Made by a program: the position numbers and the translations under genes. Under the pieces are notes generated by a model that had not been told where the DNA came from, made no database searches, and saw only the letters and a program-made list of their open reading frames with translations. A stretch of DNA of 51,328 bases from an uncultured cyanobacterium. Lineage in GTDB: Bacteria > Cyanobacteriota > Cyanobacteriia > PCC-6307 > Cyanobiaceae. This document shows, piece by piece, positions 15,333 through 22,833 of the stretch; position 1 is the first letter of the stretch; each line of letters begins with the position of its first letter. The stretch spans positions 1-51,328 of the forward strand of contig CAIQIA010000008.1 in NCBI GenBank assembly GCA_903871775.1, in the 5' to 3' direction.

Positions 15333-16639
15333 ATGAAATCCGGCTGCTGGCCTTCGAGCTTGAGAACGGGTCCCGGCGCGGCATCTTTCAGGTGCTCAAG
15401 GCTCTGATGCTCGGCCTGGAGGCGGAGGCCGCGAACCCGCCCGCCCCGGACCAACCGCTGCGCCTGTCGCTGATGCCGCCGGTGCCGGGGCGCCCGTTCC
15501 TGGATCCCCTGCGGGATCCCCTCGTGGTGGGCACCGGCCCCACGGCCGTCAGCAAGCCGCCCAAGCCGCTGGTGCGGCGCGTCAAGGCCGTGCTGCTGCC
15601 CCTGGATCGGCTGGTGCCCCTGCCCCTCAGCCGCGGGTTGCTGGCCCTGGCCCTGGCCCTGCCGTCTGGCTGCTGGCGCTGGCTGGCCCGCCTGCTGGCC
15701 CGTCGCCCCTCCCTGGCCTACTGGGCCCTGGGCAACAGCGTGCTCGCCTCACTGCCGGTGGTGGCCAGTGCGGGGCGCCGCCCGGGGCGCTGGACCGTGG
15801 CCCTCTCCCCGAGCCTGTACGTGCCCCCGGCCGGCGAGCGGCTGGCCACGGTCATCCATGACCTCATCCCCCTTGACTACCCGCGACACCACGGCGAGGA
15901 ACCGGATGAGTGGCAGCGGCGGCTCGACCACTGCCTGGATTGCAGCGACCTGCTGCTGGCCGTGAGCGAAGGCACCGCCGATCGCCTGCGGCGCTACCGG
16001 CCCCGCTGCAGCCCCCGGGTGCGGGTGGTGCGTCCCTCCGTGTCGGAGCAGGGTGTGCCGCGGCCGCAGGATCCGCCCCTGGGTCCCACGGACCCCCTGC
16101 GGTTGTGCTGCATCGGTTCCCTCGAGCCGCGCAAGAACCTGCATGGGCTGCTCGAGGGGCTGGCCCTGGTGCGACGGGGGGTGATCGAACTGGATGTGGC
16201 CGGGGCCGAGGCCGATGAGGCCTCGGGTTATGCCGATCAGATCCGCGCCCGGGCCGCTGAGATCGGTCGTCAGCAGGGCCATCGCCTGCGCTTCCATGGC
16301 CGTGTCAGCGCCGAGACCAAGCAGGCGCTGTTGGCCGACGCCCATGGCCTCGTCTACGTGCCTTTGATGGAGGGGGGCGCGCTGCCCATTCTTGAGGCGC
16401 AGCTGCAGGGGCTGCCCACCCTGGTGAGCGATCTGGCCGTCTTCCGGGAACTGGTGGCGGCCGATCGCGCCTACTTCTGCCCCCCCGACGATCCGCTGGA
16501 GATGGCCGCGGCGGTGGAGCAGCTCTGGGACGATCTGCTGCAGGCGGCCCCCCGCCGGCCCGATGCCGAGGCCCTGGCGCCCTATGCCAGTCCCCGCCGA
16601 TACGCCAGGGCGGTGCTGGCGGCCCTGGCCCGGGGTTGA
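15329..16639 (+). CDS. Glycosyltransferase family 4 (GT-B)
   Basis: This 436-residue protein starts at the ATG overlapping the previous stop. The C-terminal Rossmann half is clear: LCCIGSLEPRKNLHGLLEGL (donor-binding start), then LVYVPLMEGGALPILEAQLQGLPTLVSD, where the E-x7-E arrangement of GT4 enzymes is expected. The N-terminal half includes ATVIHDLIPLDYPRHHGEEP, common to mannosyl/rhamnosyl GT4 members. It transfers a sugar from a nucleotide donor; donor and acceptor cannot be read. It is followed after four bases by a third glycosyltransferase gene. Confidence 0.88.
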   Translation: MNEIRLLAFELENGSRRGIFQVLKALMLGLEAEAANPPAPDQPLRLSLMPPVPGRPFLDPLRDPLVVGTGPTAVSKPPKPLVRRVKAVLLPLDRLVPLPLSRGLLALALALPSGCWRWLARLLARRPSLAYWALGNSVLASLPVVASAGRRPGRWTVALSPSLYVPPAGERLATVIHDLIPLDYPRHHGEEPDEWQRRLDHCLDCSDLLLAVSEGTADRLRRYRPRCSPRVRVVRPSVSEQGVPRPQDPPLGPTDPLRLCCIGSLEPRKNLHGLLEGLALVRRGVIELDVAGAEADEASGYADQIRARAAEIGRQQGHRLRFHGRVSAETKQALLADAHGLVYVPLMEGGALPILEAQLQGLPTLVSDLAVFRELVAADRAYFCPPDDPLEMAAAVEQLWDDLLQAAPRRPDAEALAPYASPRRYARAVLAALARG

Positions 16640-16643
16640 GCCG

Positions 16644-17687
16644 GTGGCTGCACCGCTGGCCCTGTTCAACGGCAGCTACGTCGGCGCCCGCCCCACCGGG
16701 ATCGGCGTCGTGGCCAGGGATCTGGCCGCCAGCCTCGATCCCGCCCTGGTGCCGGCCGTCTGGCCCACCGGCCTTTCCCCCGACGCCGGCAGCCGTGGCC
16801 ATGCCCGCCGGCTGCAGTGGACCCAGCGCACCCTGCCCGGCCTCTGGCGCCGTAGCGGGGCGGCGCTGCTGCTGTCGCCATTGCCCGAGGCGCCGTTGCT
16901 GGCCGGAGTCCCGTCGGTGGTGCTGGCCCATGACCTGCTGCCCCTCCGCTACCCCCGGCTGACCCCGCTCCTGGCCTACCACCTCGCCTACGTACCGCTC
17001 GTGCTGCACCGGGCCCGCCATGTGCTCTGCAATTCGGAGGCCACGGCCCGGGAGGTGCACGGGCGGCTGGGGGTGCCCCTCCGGCGCCTCTCGGTGCTGC
17101 GGCTGGGGTTCGCCGCCGGCAGCCTGCGGCCCCTGGGGCTGGCGCGGGGCCCGGAACTGCTTGTGCTGGGGCGCCATGATCCCCACAAGAATCTGGCCCG
17201 TCTGTTGCGGGCCTTCGCCCAGGCGGCCGCGGCGGATGGGGAGCTGAGGCTGCATCTGGTGGGTCCCCACGACCGCCGTTACACCCCACGACTCCAGCGC
17301 CTGGCCCGGGAGCTGGGCATCGCCGACCGTTGCCGCTGGACCGCCTGGGTGTCTGACGACGACCGGCTGCAGCTGCTCAACCGCGCCCTCGGGCTGGTGA
17401 TGCCCAGCCTCTGGGAGGGGTTCGGTCTGCCGGCCCTCGAAGCCATGGCCTGCGGCACCCCCGTGCTGGCCTCAACGGCCGGTGCCCTGCCGGAGGTGGT
17501 GGGCGACGCCGCCCTGCCCCTCGATCCCCGTGACGTTGGCCAGATGGCCTCGGCGCTGCGGCGATTGCGGACCGATCCGGGACTGGTGGCGGCGCTGGCG
17601 GCCGCGGGACCGGCCCGGGCCGCCGCCTTCAGCTGGAGCCGATCGGCCCGGGATCTGGAGGGGCGTCTGCGGGAGCTGGCCCGCTGA
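16644..17687 (+). CDS. Glycosyltransferase family 4 (GT-B)
   Basis: The protein has 347 residues from the GTG at 16644, four bases after the previous stop; the upstream extension in this frame lies inside the previous gene and is not protein-like. Motifs are YVGARPTGIGVVARDL (acceptor domain glycine loop), VVLAHDLLPLRYP, LLVLGRHDPHKNLARLLRAF and LVMPSLWEGFGLPALEAMACGTPVLAS, the full GT4 mannosyltransferase-like set. Its last 59 bases overlap the 3' end of the convergent HAD hydrolase gene. It forms the end of the three-gene glycan operon. Confidence 0.9.
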   Translation: MAAPLALFNGSYVGARPTGIGVVARDLAASLDPALVPAVWPTGLSPDAGSRGHARRLQWTQRTLPGLWRRSGAALLLSPLPEAPLLAGVPSVVLAHDLLPLRYPRLTPLLAYHLAYVPLVLHRARHVLCNSEATAREVHGRLGVPLRRLSVLRLGFAAGSLRPLGLARGPELLVLGRHDPHKNLARLLRAFAQAAAADGELRLHLVGPHDRRYTPRLQRLARELGIADRCRWTAWVSDDDRLQLLNRALGLVMPSLWEGFGLPALEAMACGTPVLASTAGALPEVVGDAALPLDPRDVGQMASALRRLRTDPGLVAALAAAGPARAAAFSWSRSARDLEGRLRELAR

Positions 17688-18342
17688 CCGCCAGCGGCAG
17701 GTGCACGCCGCCGGGTCGGGCGAGCCGCAGGCAGGGGATGCCCGCGGCGGCGGCGGCGGCCTCGTCGGCGTCCGAATCGCCGATGTGCCACACCGCGGCG
17801 GCCGGCAGTCCGAGCAGGTCGAGGGCCCGCAGCAGCGGCTCGGGATCGGGCTTGGCGGCTCCCACCTCGGAGGATACCACCACCGCCTCGAGGGCCTCAC
17901 CCAGACCCAGGCGCTGCAGCAGCCGGTGCAGCCGCCGATCGAAGTTGCTGACCACCACCAGCCGCAGCCCGCGGTCCCGCCAGCGGGCCAGGGCGTCGGG
18001 CACCTCGGGGTACACGCCCCAGGGTTCAGGCCCGGCGAACCGGTCGAAGAGGTTGGCGGCCAGTCCCATCGGCAGCTGGGGGACTCCGACGCCGGCGAAG
18101 GTGGCGGCGATCCGCTGCTGCCACCAGTGGCGTTCGGCCTGTTCGAGGTGGATGGTGGCCGTGCCGGGGAAGGCAAGGGGGGGGGCCTCGCGGTAGGCCT
18201 GGAGGAAGGCCCGCTCCAGCGGTTCGGCGTCGAGGCTGAGGCCATGGTCCGCCGCCGCCTCGGCATAGATCGCGCCCACCGGCTGCTTCAGGCCGATCAG
18301 CGTGCCCATGGCATCCAGCAGCAGGGCGCGGGGACGGGTCAT
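17629..18342 (-). CDS. HAD-superfamily hydrolase (HAD-IA, phosphatase-like)
   Basis: The protein has 237 residues from the ATG at 18342, which overlaps the stop of the upstream gene (ATGA). Motif I is LLLDAMGTLIGL (the first Asp present, but the second position is Met where DxD enzymes have Asp), motif II is VVVSNFD, the conserved Lys lies in EVGAAKPDPE and motif IV is HIGDSDADEAAAAAAG. This is the HAD IA 'DREG-2/REG-2' type of layout. The C-terminal ~20 residues (Pro/Gly/Ser rich) are encoded inside the overlap with the glycosyltransferase gene. Substrate unknown. Confidence 0.82.
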   Translation of the reverse strand: MTRPRALLLDAMGTLIGLKQPVGAIYAEAAADHGLSLDAEPLERAFLQAYREAPPLAFPGTATIHLEQAERHWWQQRIAATFAGVGVPQLPMGLAANLFDRFAGPEPWGVYPEVPDALARWRDRGLRLVVVSNFDRRLHRLLQRLGLGEALEAVVVSSEVGAAKPDPEPLLRALDLLGLPAAAVWHIGDSDADEAAAAAAGIPCLRLARPGGVHLPLAVSGPAPADAPPDPGPIGSS

Positions 18343-19541
18343 CAACGGGACGGCCGCGGGCCGTGGTCGGCAAGCCAGCCCGCTGCGGCCAGCAGCGGCA
18401 GCGGTCCCGGCAGGCGGGTGAGGTAGGTGAGCCGGCGGAGGGTCTGGGCCGCCGGGCCGGCCAGGGTGAGCCCGAGCCCGGTGACGCTGGCCTCGCCCAC
18501 CCCCAGGCTCAGCATCTCGCCCAGGTCGTTCCACTGGAAGGGTTCGAGCGGTTCGCCGGCCAGGGATCGCCGCAGGTTGGCGGCCAGCTGCTGCCCCTGC
18601 TGCATGGCCACCTGGGCGCTCGAGGGCAGCTCGGGATCGTGGGGAACGGAGGCGCCGTCGCCGAGGGCGAAGACTCCGGGGTGCCCTTCCACCTCCAGGG
18701 TTGCGCTGCAGACGAGCCGGCCGCGGGGGTCGGTGCCGTCCGCCAGCCCCGATGGCCGGGGCCGGGAGCCCGCCGTCCAGACGAGGACGTCGACGGGCAG
18801 CGATTCGCCCATGGTCTGGCCGTCGGACTGCCATTCGAGGTCGACCCCCTCGGCGGTCACCCGGCGCACGCGGGTGCCGCAGCGCAGGCGCACATCCCGC
18901 CGCGCCAGGGTTTCCAGGGCCCGGTCCCGGTTGAAGGCGCGGCAGCCCGCCAGCGCCTCGGGGCCGGCCTCCAGCAGCTCGATCACCGCCCGGCCGGCGA
19001 GCAGATCGGCGAGCTTGCAGGCGAGTTCGACACCGGTCGGCCCGGCGCCAGCCACCGCCAGTCGCTGCAGGGGGCGTGGGCTCTCGCGCAGGCCATCCAC
19101 CCGCCGGCGCAGGTGCAGGGCGTCATCGAGGGTGCGGAAGGCCAGGGCATGCTCGCGGACGCCGGGGACGGCGTGGTCGTGGTCCTCAGCCCCACAGGCC
19201 AGCACCAGCCGCTGCCACGTCAGTCGCTGGCCTCCGGCGGTCGTGAGGGTGCGGCCGGCATGGTCGATGGACGTGACCCGGTCCTGCAGCCAGCCGATCC
19301 CCCGGCCCGGCAGCAGGGCGTCGAACCGGGGGGCCACCGTCCAGGCCGGCAGTTCGCCGCTGAGCACCTCGTAGAGCAGGGGCGCAAAGACGAACCGCTC
19401 GGCGGGGTCGATGACCAGCAGCGGCGGATGGTCCGGCTGGCGGGCGAGCTCCAGGGCCGTGGTCAGGCCGCCGAAACCGCCTCCCACGATCACGATCGGC
19501 GCTGACACGGATCCGCTCGTTTTGCCGAGCCTAGTGGTCAT
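18342..19541 (-). CDS. NDH-2 type NAD(P)H:quinone oxidoreductase
   Basis: This 399-residue FAD protein has two dinucleotide folds: an FAD-binding IVIVGGGFGGLTTALEL near the start and an NAD(P)-binding LAVAGAGPTGVELACKL in the middle. The NDH-2 markers FAPLLYEVLSGEL, VLVWTAGSRP and GVFALGDGAS are present. The C-terminal region (TYLTRLPGPLPLLAAAGWL) is where NDH-2 enzymes attach to the membrane. It passes electrons from NAD(P)H to plastoquinone or a related quinone without proton pumping. It may be NdbB-like (demethylphylloquinone reductase); I cannot decide which. Confidence 0.88.
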   Translation of the reverse strand: MTTRLGKTSGSVSAPIVIVGGGFGGLTTALELARQPDHPPLLVIDPAERFVFAPLLYEVLSGELPAWTVAPRFDALLPGRGIGWLQDRVTSIDHAGRTLTTAGGQRLTWQRLVLACGAEDHDHAVPGVREHALAFRTLDDALHLRRRVDGLRESPRPLQRLAVAGAGPTGVELACKLADLLAGRAVIELLEAGPEALAGCRAFNRDRALETLARRDVRLRCGTRVRRVTAEGVDLEWQSDGQTMGESLPVDVLVWTAGSRPRPSGLADGTDPRGRLVCSATLEVEGHPGVFALGDGASVPHDPELPSSAQVAMQQGQQLAANLRRSLAGEPLEPFQWNDLGEMLSLGVGEASVTGLGLTLAGPAAQTLRRLTYLTRLPGPLPLLAAAGWLADHGPRPSR

Positions 19542-19581
19542 CCGGGGGCTGCCGCGGCGATGCGGCAGGCTGGGAGGGAAG

Positions 19582-20334
19582 ATGACGCATCAGTTGTTAG
19601 CAACCGTGGACGGTAGCCAGCGGGGTGGCGAGGGGCTGGAGGGCGTGCCATCCCCTCCCACGGATCTCGACGCCCCGGGTCTGCTGCGCTGGGGGCAGGC
19701 CCGGTTCGGTGCCGGCTTCGCGGCCACCACCAGCTTCGGCATTCAGTCGGCGGTGCTGCTGCATCTGCTGTCGGGCCTGGATGAGCCCGTGCCCGTCTAC
19801 TGGATCGACACCGGTTACCTGCACGCCGAGACCTACCGCTACGCGGCGCAGCTCACGGACTTGCTCGCCCTGGATCTGCGGGTGGTGCTTCCTGAGCTCA
19901 GCCCGGCACGCATGGAGGCCTTGTACGGCTGCCTCTGGGAGCAGGACGACGACAGCAGCCAGGAGACGTACCACCGGCTGCGCAAGGTGGAGCCGCTCGA
20001 CAGGGCGCTCGAGGCCGGCGGGGTGACCTGCTGGGCGAGCGGGGTCCGGGCCGCCCAGACCGACCACCGGGCCGCCATGCGTCCCCTCGAGCCGATCCGT
20101 GGTCGCTGGAGCCTGCGCCCCCTGCTGGGCTGGACCAGCCGCGACGTGTACTACTACCTGCAGGAGCACGGCCTGCCCCAGCACCCCTTGTTCGACCAGG
20201 GGTACACCACCGTCGGCGACTGGCATTCGAGTGCCCCTGACGATGGCCAGGGCCGCTCCAGCCGCTTCGGCGGTCGGCGCCAGGAGTGTGGGATCCACCT
20301 GCCCTCGCCGCTGGTGGAAGGTGCCGGCATCTGA
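19582..20334 (+). CDS. cysH: Phosphoadenylyl-sulfate (PAPS) reductase
   Basis: The protein has 250 residues from the ATG at 19582, which has a good ribosome site (GGGAGGGAA) just upstream. The PP-loop-like TTSFGIQSAVLLHL lies at residues 49-62, the catalytic cysteine in ECGIHL (Cys236), and KVEPLDRAL is typical of PAPS rather than APS reductases. The cysteine pairs that hold a 4Fe-4S cluster in APS reductases are absent. It reduces PAPS to sulfite with thioredoxin in sulfate assimilation. The coaX gene starts about 13 bases downstream. Confidence 0.93.
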   Translation: MTHQLLATVDGSQRGGEGLEGVPSPPTDLDAPGLLRWGQARFGAGFAATTSFGIQSAVLLHLLSGLDEPVPVYWIDTGYLHAETYRYAAQLTDLLALDLRVVLPELSPARMEALYGCLWEQDDDSSQETYHRLRKVEPLDRALEAGGVTCWASGVRAAQTDHRAAMRPLEPIRGRWSLRPLLGWTSRDVYYYLQEHGLPQHPLFDQGYTTVGDWHSSAPDDGQGRSSRFGGRRQECGIHLPSPLVEGAGI

Positions 20335-20347
20335 GCCCTGGCGGCGC

Positions 20348-21043
20348 GTGCTATTGATCGGCAACAGCCGCTGGCATTGGGGGGAGACTGCCGACGGGCG
20401 GTTCTGGCGGCATCGGGATGAAACCGCCGCTGCCGATCCGCCGCTGCCCGACGCCTGGGCGGCGGTGGGCCCCCTGCCCCCGGTGGCGGCCGGTGACCCC
20501 TGGCGTCAGCGCCAGCTGACCAACCGCCAGGTTCCCCTGGCTGGGCTGCCTGACCACGTCGGCATTGATCGGGCCCTGGCGGCCTGGGGGGCCTGGACCC
20601 GGACCGCTGGCCCCGTGCTGGTGGCTGACGCCGGCACAGCCCTCACCCTGACCCTGGTGGATGCGGAAGGGCGCTTTCGGGGGGGGCGCATCCTTGCCGG
20701 CGCCGGGCTGCAGCTGCGGGCCCTGCACAGCGGCACCCGCCAGCTCCCTCTCGCCTGCCTCAGGCAGCCCATCACCGGGGACGACCCATGGCCCCGCGAT
20801 ACCGAGGCGGCCCTGCGGATCGGTGTGGCCGAAGGCCTGGCCTCGGCGGTGACCGGGGCCTGGGTCCAGCTCACCGGGGGCCAGGACGCTGTTTCCCCCT
20901 GGAGCCTCTGGCTCACCGGCGGCGACGGCCCCTGCCTCGAGCCGCTGCTCCAGCGTCGGGGCCTGGCCGTGCGGCACGTTCCCGGCCTGGCTCTGGAGGC
21001 CCTGGCCTGCCTGGCTGGCCTCAGTCCAGCCCCAGATCCCTGA
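20348..21043 (+). CDS. coaX: Type III pantothenate kinase (divergent)
   Basis: The frame from GTG 20348 gives 231 residues; a GTG slightly upstream inside cysH is an alternative start. The family motifs are VLLIGNSRW (phosphate 1 loop), VADAGTALTLTLVD (the second Asp motif) and GGRILAGAGLQLRALHSGTRQLP, characteristic of CoaX. The protein phosphorylates pantothenate in CoA synthesis without feedback inhibition. Oddity: in most CoaX the loop reads D-x-G-N-[TS], but here the Asp position is Leu (LLIGNS), possibly a lineage variant. The 3' end overlaps the bcp gene by 23 bases tail to tail. Confidence 0.85.
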   Translation: MLLIGNSRWHWGETADGRFWRHRDETAAADPPLPDAWAAVGPLPPVAAGDPWRQRQLTNRQVPLAGLPDHVGIDRALAAWGAWTRTAGPVLVADAGTALTLTLVDAEGRFRGGRILAGAGLQLRALHSGTRQLPLACLRQPITGDDPWPRDTEAALRIGVAEGLASAVTGAWVQLTGGQDAVSPWSLWLTGGDGPCLEPLLQRRGLAVRHVPGLALEALACLAGLSPAPDP

Positions 21044-21488
21044 GGATGTCGTCGGCCATGGTCTCGGCCTTGACCTTGGTGTAGACGCGTTCCAGCCGTC
21101 CCTCGGCGTCGATCACGAAGGTGTGGCGCATCATGCCCATGTATTCACGGCCCATGAATTTCTTGAGGCCGTAGCTCTCGTAGGCGGCTGCCACCGGGCA
21201 GGGCTCGGCGTCGGTGAGCAGGGTGAAGGGCAGGTCGTATTTGGCCACGAACTTGCCGTGGCTGGCGGCGCCGTCCTTGCTCACCCCCAGGACCCGGATG
21301 CCATGGGTTTCGAAGGCCGCCCAGCGATCCCGGAAGTTGCAGGCTTCCTTGGTGCAGCCAGGGGTGTCGTCCTTTGGATAGAAGTACAGAACGACCCGCT
21401 GACCGCGCAGGTCGGCCAGGGCCACGGGCTGCCCCGACTGGTCGGGAAGGGTGAAGTCCGGAGCGGGGTCACCGATCGTGAGGGCCAT
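21021..21488 (-). CDS. bcp: Peroxiredoxin Q / bacterioferritin comigratory protein
   Basis: The protein has 155 residues from the ATG at 21488 (MALTIGDPAPDFTLPDQSGQ). The peroxidatic Cys45 and resolving Cys50 lie in DDTPGCTKEACNFRD, the atypical 2-Cys pattern of PrxQ, separated by four residues. Also present are VVLYFYPKDDTPG and the C-terminal MMRHTFVIDAEGRLERVY. It reduces peroxides with thioredoxin. An in-frame upstream ATG would add 14 residues and is not favoured. Confidence 0.95.
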   Translation of the reverse strand: MALTIGDPAPDFTLPDQSGQPVALADLRGQRVVLYFYPKDDTPGCTKEACNFRDRWAAFETHGIRVLGVSKDGAASHGKFVAKYDLPFTLLTDAEPCPVAAAYESYGLKKFMGREYMGMMRHTFVIDAEGRLERVYTKVKAETMADDILRDLGLD

Positions 21489-21577
21489 GCGGGGGGCGTT
21501 GCGGGCGTGGATGCGGCTGAGCCTAGGCATCCACGTTCCAGGCCCACGGCTAGCGTCAGCACGCCTGCCGGAACCCG

Positions 21578-22084
21578 ATGCCGAGACCTTTCAGGGTTGG
21601 ACTCCTTCTTCTTCTGGGACTTCTCGGACTGGGTGGTCTCCTCCGCCTGCAGATCCTGCCTCCACCCCTGGCCCGGGTCGGTCGGGATGACACCTTCACC
21701 CGGCTGGAGGCCCGCGAGTCGCTCCTGGAGGTGCGGCAGCAGGCCGCCTCGCTGCTGACCCTGTTCGTCGGAGGTGAGATCACACGCCACTACTGGGGTG
21801 GCTTCACGCCCTACTTCGATGTGCTCGGCATGGAGGTGCCGCCCACCTTTGAAACCGACCTGACCGTCAGCGAGGACCGGGCCCGCCTGAGCCTTCGGCC
21901 CCGCCGTCAGGCCGAGCAGTATCTGGCTGAGGTGAGGTTGTTCGAGAACATGCCCCGTGGCATGGCCTGCCGCGGCCAGGGAACGCCGGGGCCGTTCCGC
22001 GAGCAGGGACGCCGCCTGGCCTGCCCGAAGGGCTGGACGGCCCTTGACGATCCCCTGGTGCGCCAGGACGGCGTCTCGCATTGA
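21578..22084 (+). CDS. Membrane-anchored conserved hypothetical (168 aa)
   Basis: This 168-residue protein has an N-terminal signal anchor (FRVGLLLLLGLLGLGGLLRL) and an exported domain with a patterned sequence (RDDTFTRLEARESLLEVRQQAASLLTLF; GGFTPYFDVLGMEVPPTFETDLTVSEDRARLSL; AEQYLAEVRLFE). Two cysteines (ACRGQG...LACPKGW) could form a disulphide near the end. It resembles picocyanobacterial 'hypothetical exported' proteins, sometimes compared to pseudopilins, but no prepilin site is seen. Function unknown. Confidence 0.68.
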   Translation: MPRPFRVGLLLLLGLLGLGGLLRLQILPPPLARVGRDDTFTRLEARESLLEVRQQAASLLTLFVGGEITRHYWGGFTPYFDVLGMEVPPTFETDLTVSEDRARLSLRPRRQAEQYLAEVRLFENMPRGMACRGQGTPGPFREQGRRLACPKGWTALDDPLVRQDGVSH

Positions 22085-22108
22085 GACCTGAAAGCAACCG
22101 AAAGACAG

Positions 22109-22137
22109 TTGGCGGTTTTCGCTTGAGCGGCTAATTT
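22109..22137 (+). promoter_or_regulatory. Possible promoter for the secreted DUF1400-like protein
   Basis: TTGGCG (22109-22114), a 17-base gap and TAATTT (22132-22137) give a moderate sigma-70 match upstream of the ATG at 22162, in a locally AT-richer stretch. Only partial consensus matches. Confidence 0.35.
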
Positions 22138-22161
22138 TTGCGTGACGTGTTCCTCACTCCC

Positions 22162-22794
22162 ATGCAGAAGCGCCTTGTTTCCGGCGTTTTCGCCGCCTCT
22201 CTCGTGGCTGCCGCCGCCCTTCCCGCCGGTGCCCAGACCAATGTCATCCGCTGGAACTCCGGTGCTGCCGTCTACAGCACCACCCAGGACAATGTCTCCA
22301 GCTTCCTCAAGTCCCCCACTTTCGAAGCCCCCGACCGCGGTCTGACTGATGGTCTGGCCCGCTCCGGCTGGTCTGCCAAGGAAGTTCAGGCTGGCCTGAA
22401 GAAGGACTACAACGTCGATGTGGTCGGCGTGTCCCGCTTCCTGTACTCCAAGGACGGTGTGAAGTTCCTGCAGGACCAGACCCGCAGCTACTTCCCCTAC
22501 TGGGGCATGAAGAAGACCGCCGTGCAGGCCCTGCGTTCGGCGATCATCCTCGACGCTGTTGATGGCAAGATCTCTTCTGCCACCATCATGAAGAATCTGC
22601 CGGTCGACTTCCGTCTGGCCGACACCTGCAACACCTACGACGGCAAGCAGAACATCTGCGCCAAGGGCAAGTGCAAGGGTGAAGCCCAGTGCACCTCCCT
22701 GCTCTCCTGGTACGTGTTCCTGCCCGCCTGCGTCCAGGCCAACCAGATCCTCGACAAGGAGCCCAGCAAGACCCCCGTCCGCGCCCTCTGGTGA
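22162..22794 (+). CDS. Secreted DUF1400-like protein
   Basis: The protein has 210 residues from the ATG at 22162, chosen because it gives a clean signal peptide (MQKRLVSGVFAASLVAAAALPAGAQ, predicted cut after AGA); an upstream in-frame start adds only a short tail. The middle region (VVGVSRFLYSKDGVKFLQDQTRSYFPYWGMKKTAVQALRSAIILDAVDGKISSATIMKNLP) resembles the DUF1400 N-terminal domain found before alpha/beta hydrolases in cyanobacteria, here without the hydrolase. Five cysteines near the C-terminus (CNTYDGKQNIC, KGKCKGEAQC, PAC) could form disulphides. Codon use favours C-ending codons strongly, as in highly expressed genes, and a strong terminator follows. Confidence 0.75.
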   Translation: MQKRLVSGVFAASLVAAAALPAGAQTNVIRWNSGAAVYSTTQDNVSSFLKSPTFEAPDRGLTDGLARSGWSAKEVQAGLKKDYNVDVVGVSRFLYSKDGVKFLQDQTRSYFPYWGMKKTAVQALRSAIILDAVDGKISSATIMKNLPVDFRLADTCNTYDGKQNICAKGKCKGEAQCTSLLSWYVFLPACVQANQILDKEPSKTPVRALW

Positions 22795-22833
22795 TCCCTG
22801 GGGATCTCTTCCCTGCCGGTCTATCCGGATCCC

